The notes beneath the pieces are model-generated. The model was not told where the DNA came from, searched no databases, and saw nothing but the letters and a program-made list of their open reading frames with translations. 64,000 nucleotides of DNA from Amycolatopsis bartoniae (GTDB lineage Bacteria > Actinomycetota > Actinomycetes > Mycobacteriales > Pseudonocardiaceae), in NCBI RefSeq assembly GCF_014191255.1, contig NZ_JACHWH010000004.1, positions 175,001 through 239,000 on the forward strand, in the 5' to 3' direction. This document shows, piece by piece, positions 60,381 through 64,000 of this stretch. The translations under genes were made by a program, and so were the position numbers. The number at the start of each line of letters is the position of its first letter. Position 1 is the first letter of the stretch.

Positions 60381-60663
60381 GCGTGAGAGCCGGACGGGCA
60401 GCGTCCTGGGCGGGCTCGGGTTCGACGGGGACCTGGGCGGCCTTGCGGCGCTGCCGCACGACGCCGAGCGCCATGCCGACGACACCGAGGATCACGGCGG
60501 CCAGCCCGACCGGCCCGAGGAGCCCGAACGACATCTCGTTGGTCGGCGGCGTCACCTGGGCTTCGGCCGCGTCGGCCACGCCGGTGCCGCCTGCCAGCAG
60601 CGCCAGGAAGAGCACGCCCGTCGAGGCGCCGAAAAGCCTGACCGGAGTGGTTCGGTTGCGCAC
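60358..60663 (-). CDS. Small exported single-helix membrane protein
   Basis: A 101-residue protein of unknown function. RNRTTPVRLFGASTGVLFLALLAGGTGVADAAEA is a signal peptide. A second hydrophobic segment (LLGPVGLAAVILGVVGMALGVV) near residues 48-69 is followed by RQRRKAA and a Pro/Glu/Ala-rich cytoplasmic tail. GTG 60663 was chosen because GGGAGGAA lies 6 nt upstream; longer in-frame starts have no such site. The end of the gene is duplicated downstream. Confidence 0.68.
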   Translation of the reverse strand: MRNRTTPVRLFGASTGVLFLALLAGGTGVADAAEAQVTPPTNEMSFGLLGPVGLAAVILGVVGMALGVVRQRRKAAQVPVEPEPAQDAARPALTPYQRPTA

Positions 60664-60869
60664 CGGGTTCCTCCCACGTCGAGACGCCGTCAATGCAGCG
60701 TCGTCACCCTTATGGGCGGTCATTGCCTGCGTGAAAACTACCGAGCGTGTCAAGACGAGTCGTCTTTGATCAACTCGGGGCCAGACCCTAGCGCCCAACC
60801 GAGTGCACGCGACACCGGGTCCGGTTAAAAGCGTGCGATCGGGGTACGGGCGGGCGGAGAATGCGCGGC

Positions 60870-61088
60870 ATGTGCCGGAGCATCAAGACACTGAGGCCGC
60901 CCTACGCCGACCAGGTGACCAGCGAAGACGTCCACGCGGCGGCGCTGCAGTACGTGCGGAAGGTGTCGGGCTTCCGCAAACCGGCGGCCCACAACGCCGA
61001 AGCCTTCGACCGAGCCGTCGCGGCGATCGAACAGGCCACCGAGGCCCTGCTGGCAACCCTCGAAGTCCGGGGCGCGCACAGCCACTGA
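60870..61088 (+). CDS. DUF2277 family protein
   Basis: A 72-residue protein of unknown function. MCRSIKTLRPPYADQVTSEDVHAAALQYVRKVSGFRKPAAHN...ALLATLEVRG matches the DUF2277 pattern over its full length. ATG 60870 was preferred to ATG 60861 because the ribosome-binding site GGAG (60856-60859) is correctly spaced only for the later one and the family begins MCRSIK. Single-gene unit; mostly helical and probably cytoplasmic. Confidence 0.85.
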   Translation: MCRSIKTLRPPYADQVTSEDVHAAALQYVRKVSGFRKPAAHNAEAFDRAVAAIEQATEALLATLEVRGAHSH

Positions 61089-61634
61089 GCCCCAGGCGTG
61101 AGTCTGATCACAGGTGCGGCGGGGCTTCGAAGCCTGGCGAGCTCGTGGCCCCGCACCCGGCTGGGTAACCCCGTGTCCGCCCAAGAACTCGTCGCCACCG
61201 TTGGCCTGCCTTCGCTCTCCTCCTCCGCCCGCATCGCCTCGCGCCACCAGCCCCGCCCTCCACCGCGCCGCTTGCCACCGCCCCGAGCCCACCCTCAACC
61301 CATGCGCCAACGCCTCTCGCTGCCCGCCACCCCAGGCCCCTGCCCCAAGCCCACACCCCTGGCCTCCCCGTCCACCTCACCGCCTCATAACCCGTGCCCC
61401 CTGCCCACACCCCTGGCCTCCCCGTCCACCTCACCGCCTCATAACCCGTGCCCCCTGCCCACGCTCCTGGCCTCCCCGCCACCCCTCCACCTCGCCGCCC
61501 ACACACCGCATTCCCTGCCCTCCCCACCGCCGCACTCACCTGGCCCCACACGCCGCACCCCCTGCCGCCCACTCCGCGCCTCCGACAACACTTCCTGTCT
61601 TGACAAACAAAGTTGTCGGTAGCACACTTCCCCC
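61089..61634. repeat. C-rich spacer with 54-bp tandem repeats
   Basis: 546 bp without a convincing gene. From about 61230 to 61570 the + strand is almost free of G and very rich in C (runs such as CCCCTGCCC). Within it a 54-bp unit repeats at 61351, 61405 and, diverged, 61459. A minus-strand frame (61108-61572) runs through it with an 18-residue Gly/Trp repeat, but it has no ribosome-binding site or family features. The ArsR promoter and operator occupy 61582-61628. Confidence 0.7.
61582..61619. promoter_or_regulatory. Promoter and inverted repeat of the ArsR operon
   Basis: CCGACAAC (61582-61589) and GTTGTCGG (61612-61619) are perfect 8-bp inverted arms; GACAA also occurs at 61602-61606, next to TTGTC at 61613. 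TTGACA (61600-61605) is a consensus -35 box inside the repeat, so regulator binding would block the promoter. Autorepression is inferred. Confidence 0.65.
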
Positions 61635-62225
61635 ATGCTCGAAGTCGCCGTGATCGAAGATCCCGCCGCGGCCGAGGTCACGTTGGACCCGGTCCGGGGG
61701 AAGCTGCTGGCCGCGCTCGTCGAACCCGGTTCGGCCACTACGCTCGCCGCGCAGGTCGGGCTGCCCCGGCAGAAGGTCAACTACCACCTGCGGGCGCTGG
61801 AGCGGCACGGGCTGGTCGAGCTGGTCGAGGAGCGCCGGAAGGGCAACGTCACCGAGCGGGTCATGCGGGCGACCGCCGCCTCGTACGTCATCTCCCCGAC
61901 GGCGCTCGCCGACGTCGCGCCGGATCCCGACCGCGCGCCGGACCAGTTGTCGGCGCGGTGGCTGCTCGCGTTGGCCGCCCGGCTCGTCCGCGAGCTCGGC
62001 GGGCTCATCACCGGCGCCACGGCGGCCCGGCAGCGGCTCGCCACCTTCGCGATCGACTCCGAGATCCGGTTCGCCAGCGCGGCGGACCGCGCGGCGTTCG
62101 CCGAAGAGCTCGGCGACGCCGTCAAAGGGCTCGTCGGCAAGTACCACGACGAGAAGGCGCCGGGCGGGCGCAGGCACCGCCTGGTCGTCGCCCTCCACCC
62201 CACCCCCAAGAACAAGGAGCAGTGA
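61635..62225 (+). CDS. ArsR-type helix-turn-helix regulator
   Basis: A 196-residue regulator. The winged helix is at about residues 18-75 (DPVRGKLLAALVEPGSATTLAAQVGLPRQKVNYHLRALERHGLVELVEERRKGNVTERV). The C-terminal half is helical and of unknown ligand specificity, longer than metal-sensing ArsR proteins and without their cysteines. It is followed after 1 bp by an SRPBCC protein, a common pairing in which the regulator controls the downstream gene. The promoter repeat at 61582-61619 is its likely site. Confidence 0.88.
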   Translation: MLEVAVIEDPAAAEVTLDPVRGKLLAALVEPGSATTLAAQVGLPRQKVNYHLRALERHGLVELVEERRKGNVTERVMRATAASYVISPTALADVAPDPDRAPDQLSARWLLALAARLVRELGGLITGATAARQRLATFAIDSEIRFASAADRAAFAEELGDAVKGLVGKYHDEKAPGGRRHRLVVALHPTPKNKEQ

Positions 62226-62226
62226 A

Positions 62227-62901
62227 ATGGCCAAGGAGTTCGAGATCAAGCGGGAAGTCGTGCTGCCGGCCGAGCCCGAGGACGTCTTCGCCGCCGTCAC
62301 CACCGGTACCGCGGGCTGGATGTTCCCGACGCCCGCGCCCGACCCCGCCGACCCGGCGGTCCGGAACTGGGAGCCGCCGCACCGGTACACCGTCAGGCAG
62401 GAGAGCGAGGACTGGTTCAACGCGCTCGACTTCATCATCGAAGCACGCGACGGTGGCACGGCGACGCTCCGGTACGTCCACAGTGGAATCTTCACCGACG
62501 ACTGGGACAACCAGTACGACGGCGCGAGCAAGCACACCGACTTCTACCACCACACGCTGGCCCAGTACCTGCAGTACTTCCGCGGCCGCAGCGCGGAGTA
62601 CGTCGAGCTGTCCGGCCCGGAGCAGTCCGCGCACCCGACGGCGCTGGAAGCGGTGAAGAAGTCGCTGGGGATCAACGGCGAGACGGTGCGGCTCGACCTG
62701 CCGGGGCTCGACCCCGTCGAGGCGACTGTCGACTACCTCAACCCGTACTTCATCGGCCTGCGCACGCCGGACGCGCTGCACCGGATCTTCGGCCGCAACC
62801 ACTTCGGCGGCACGGTGGACGTCAGCGTGCACCTGTTCGGCACCGACGCCGGGGTGGAGCAGGCGTGGCAGCAGTTCCTTAACGGGGTGTTCGCCGCGTG
62901 A
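62227..62901 (+). CDS. SRPBCC/AHSA1-like domain protein
   Basis: A 224-residue helix-grip (START/Bet v1-like) protein that probably binds a hydrophobic ligand. FEIKREVVLPAEPEDVFAAVTTGTAGWMFP is the classical N-terminal strand-helix, and RYTVRQESEDWFNALDFIIEARDGGTATLRYVHSGIF continues the grip. Residues ~150-224 repeat a similar pattern more weakly. It is the second gene of the ArsR operon and overlaps the NUDIX gene by 4 bp. No catalytic function is evident. Confidence 0.82.
   Translation: MAKEFEIKREVVLPAEPEDVFAAVTTGTAGWMFPTPAPDPADPAVRNWEPPHRYTVRQESEDWFNALDFIIEARDGGTATLRYVHSGIFTDDWDNQYDGASKHTDFYHHTLAQYLQYFRGRSAEYVELSGPEQSAHPTALEAVKKSLGINGETVRLDLPGLDPVEATVDYLNPYFIGLRTPDALHRIFGRNHFGGTVDVSVHLFGTDAGVEQAWQQFLNGVFAA
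62477..62487 (+). repeat. Copy 5 of the TCCACAGTGGA motif
   Basis: Exact copy inside the SRPBCC gene, in a different codon phase (Val-His-Ser-Gly), so the protein sequence cannot be the reason for its recurrence. Confidence 0.7.
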
Positions 62902-63365
62902 CTGCCCGGCAAAGCGCGGGAATTCTGTTGTACCGCAAGGAGAACGGTGAGCTGCAGGTCCTTTTGGGACACATGGGCGGCCCGTTCTGGGCGCGGAAGG
63001 ACGCGGGCGGGTGGTCGCTGCCGAAGGGCGAGTACGAACCGGACGAAGCCCCGGAAGCGGCCGCCCGCCGCGAGTTCGCCGAGGAGCTGGGCCTGCCGGT
63101 GCCCGAAGGCGAACTCGTGGACCTCGGCGCGGTCCGGCAGTCGGGCGGCAAGGTCGTGACGGTGTGGGCGCTGGCAGGCGACCTCGACCCGGCGCAGGTG
63201 GTGCCGGGAACGTTCGAGATGGAGTGGCCGAAGGGCTCCGGCAGGCTGCAGGAGTTCCCGGAGATGGACCGCTTCGCGTGGTTCACGCTCACCGAGGCAC
63301 GGGAGAAACTGCTGAAGAGCCAGCAACCGTTCCTGGACCGGCTTGCGGAAGCGGTGGGCGGGTAA
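62898..63365 (+). CDS. NUDIX hydrolase
   Basis: A 155-residue pyrophosphohydrolase. The Nudix box starts at GEYEPDEAPEAAARREFAEELG near residue 44, matching Gx5Ex7REUxEExGU. SAGILLYRKENGELQVLLGHMGGPFWARKDAGGWSLPKGE is typical of the actinobacterial Ap4A- or diadenosine-like group. The GTG start overlaps the SRPBCC stop (GTGA), making it the third gene of the ArsR operon. Substrate unknown. Confidence 0.92.
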   Translation: MTARQSAGILLYRKENGELQVLLGHMGGPFWARKDAGGWSLPKGEYEPDEAPEAAARREFAEELGLPVPEGELVDLGAVRQSGGKVVTVWALAGDLDPAQVVPGTFEMEWPKGSGRLQEFPEMDRFAWFTLTEAREKLLKSQQPFLDRLAEAVGG

Positions 63366-63497
63366 TTCGGTAGAGAAGACGATCACTGTGTACCAGGCTT
63401 ACGGCTCCGCCATCGCCGACGCGCGTTGCGCGCGGGCACGTTCGTCCGCCGTGCAAGCCGGGCAGGAACGGGTCTCGCGGTGGAGGCGGCCCACGGG

Positions 63498-63677
63498 TTA
63501 CTGCCCGGGGAGCACGAGTATCCCTTCCCGGGAGTGCCTGGGGTTCACGACCAGCCGTAGATGCTTCACGGAGTTTCCGCCTCTTTCAACAGCGCCGAAC
63601 ACGTCGAGGCGGCGAACCGAGAGAGCGCGACACAGCGCCTCGATCTCGCTCCGCTTCACTTCGATCAGCTCGTGCAA
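63498..63677 (-). pseudogene. Nucleotidyltransferase (MNT-type) fragment
   Basis: A 59-residue frame starting at TTG 63677, 9 bp after GGAGG. It reads LHELIEVKRSEIEALCRALS then VRRLDVFGAVERGGNS, which matches the start of minimal nucleotidyltransferase proteins up to the GSxxRG region (here GAVERG). The next expected element, SDxDL, is absent and the frame runs into unrelated residues before a TAA. It is either a decayed gene or a very short unrelated one. The rest of 63366-63720 holds nothing I can identify. Confidence 0.45.
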
Positions 63678-63720
63678 CGACCGGCACCTCCCGGGACCGA
63701 TTCTGCCGGATCCGCGAACC

Positions 63721-64000
63721 TCACGGCCAGTCGTACGTCACCGTCAGCGGGGCGTGGTCCGACCAGCGCTCCGCGTACGTCGCCGCCCTCTCGACGCGCG
63801 CCGAGACAGCGCGCGACGCCAGGCCCGGGGTGGCCACCTGCAGGTCGATCCGCCAGCCGGCGTCGTTGTCGAACGCCTTGCCGCGGTACGACCACCACGT
63901 GTACGGGCCCGGCCCCTCCGGGTCGAGCTTTCGCTGCACGTCCACGTACCCCGCCTCGTCGTAGACGCGGCCCAGCCACTCCCGCTCCTCCGGCAGGAAG
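63721..64000 (-). CDS. xth: Exodeoxyribonuclease III, C-terminal part (partial)
   Basis: The last ~92 residues of an exonuclease III/AP endonuclease that repairs abasic sites. The frame is open to the window edge and reads FLPEEREWLGRVYDEAGYVD near the edge, then YTWWSYRGKAFDNDAGWRID and LQVATPGLA, and ends with SDHAPLTVTYDWP. The SDHAP motif carries the catalytic Asp-His pair. From memory it commonly lies close to trpS in actinobacteria. The N-terminal catalytic part lies beyond 64000. Confidence 0.92.
   Translation of the reverse strand, partial: FLPEEREWLGRVYDEAGYVDVQRKLDPEGPGPYTWWSYRGKAFDNDAGWRIDLQVATPGLASRAVSARVERAATYAERWSDHAPLTVTYDWP

Noticed and set aside
61108..61572. 154-codon minus-strand frame with Gly/Trp 18-residue repeat
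   Set aside because: It coincides with a C-rich tandem-repeat spacer, has no ribosome-binding site and no family features; kept only as a repeat region.
63389..63500. GTG-started plus-strand frame after the NUDIX gene
   Set aside because: Composition is arginine/serine-rich with no recognisable motif and it overlaps the MNT-like fragment on the other strand.

Overview
The window reads as a stretch of the core chromosome of a high-GC actinobacterium. Three things point to Pseudonocardiales, probably an Amycolatopsis-like organism: strong G/C third-position bias, many GTG and TTG starts with GTGA/ATGA gene overlaps, and gene content (DUF1707, EbfC plus type VII secretion proteins, a SCO4848-type membrane protein, sdhCDAB beside nucleoside salvage). 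The genus is inference. The order upp / add / deoA / cdd / sdhCDAB / D-Ala carboxypeptidase / YihY-like / trpS resembles, from memory, the Rv3309c-Rv3336c region of Mycobacterium tuberculosis, so most of the window is probably old vertical backbone with a few disturbed spots.

Layout. 1-8 kb: the 3' end of an atypical histidyl-tRNA synthetase, a MerR-controlled aldo/keto reductase, a TetR regulator, a DinB-like protein, upp, and a deoC operon with a catalytic aldehyde dehydrogenase plus a truncated, catalytically dead partner. 8-20 kb: cutinase, PBP4-type peptidase, TetR/P450/ferredoxin, a polyol-type ABC uptake and dehydrogenase operon divergent from a SorC regulator, a hydrolase lipoprotein and a second P450. 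20-30 kb: a WGxxGxxG protein, PEBP protein, MarR/MFS pair, a small atypical island (broken HTH gene plus TIM-barrel protein) flanked by a 15-bp direct repeat, an SKI2-like helicase, an acidic conserved protein, and a second MFS. 30-43 kb: nucleoside uptake and salvage (add, deoA, cdd, and a BMP-type ABC transporter), interrupted by a structured non-coding element, a small RibD/hydrolase/DUF1330/TetR group and an IS481-type transposase remnant. 43-49 kb: succinate dehydrogenase, a SCO4848-type protein, a D-Ala-D-Ala carboxypeptidase and a YihY/BrkB protein. 49-51.5 kb: a three-gene type VII secretion substrate locus. 51.5-57 kb: a five-gene MacB-like ABC operon with two different adaptor proteins and a DUF5666 lipoprotein. 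57-64 kb: trpS, LysR/TDT transporter, small proteins, a C-rich tandem-repeat spacer, an ArsR/SRPBCC/NUDIX operon, a nucleotidyltransferase remnant, and the 3' end of exodeoxyribonuclease III.

How genes work together. The BMP lipoprotein, double-ATPase and two permeases would import nucleosides. Cdd and Add deaminate them, DeoA releases the base and deoxyribose 1-phosphate, DeoC splits deoxyribose 5-phosphate to acetaldehyde plus glyceraldehyde 3-phosphate, the adjacent aldehyde dehydrogenase can oxidise the acetaldehyde, and Upp recovers uracil. The phosphopentomutase expected between DeoA and DeoC is not in this window.

The least expected signal is at DNA level. An 11-bp near-palindrome, TCCACAGTGGA, occurs five times in 64 kb, always in the same orientation on the + strand, at roughly 12-18 kb intervals, irrespective of gene strand. 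Inside three genes it forces the rare Thr codons ACA or ACT. It looks like a genome-wide polar motif rather than a gene feature. No CRISPR array, rRNA, tRNA or complete transposon was found.
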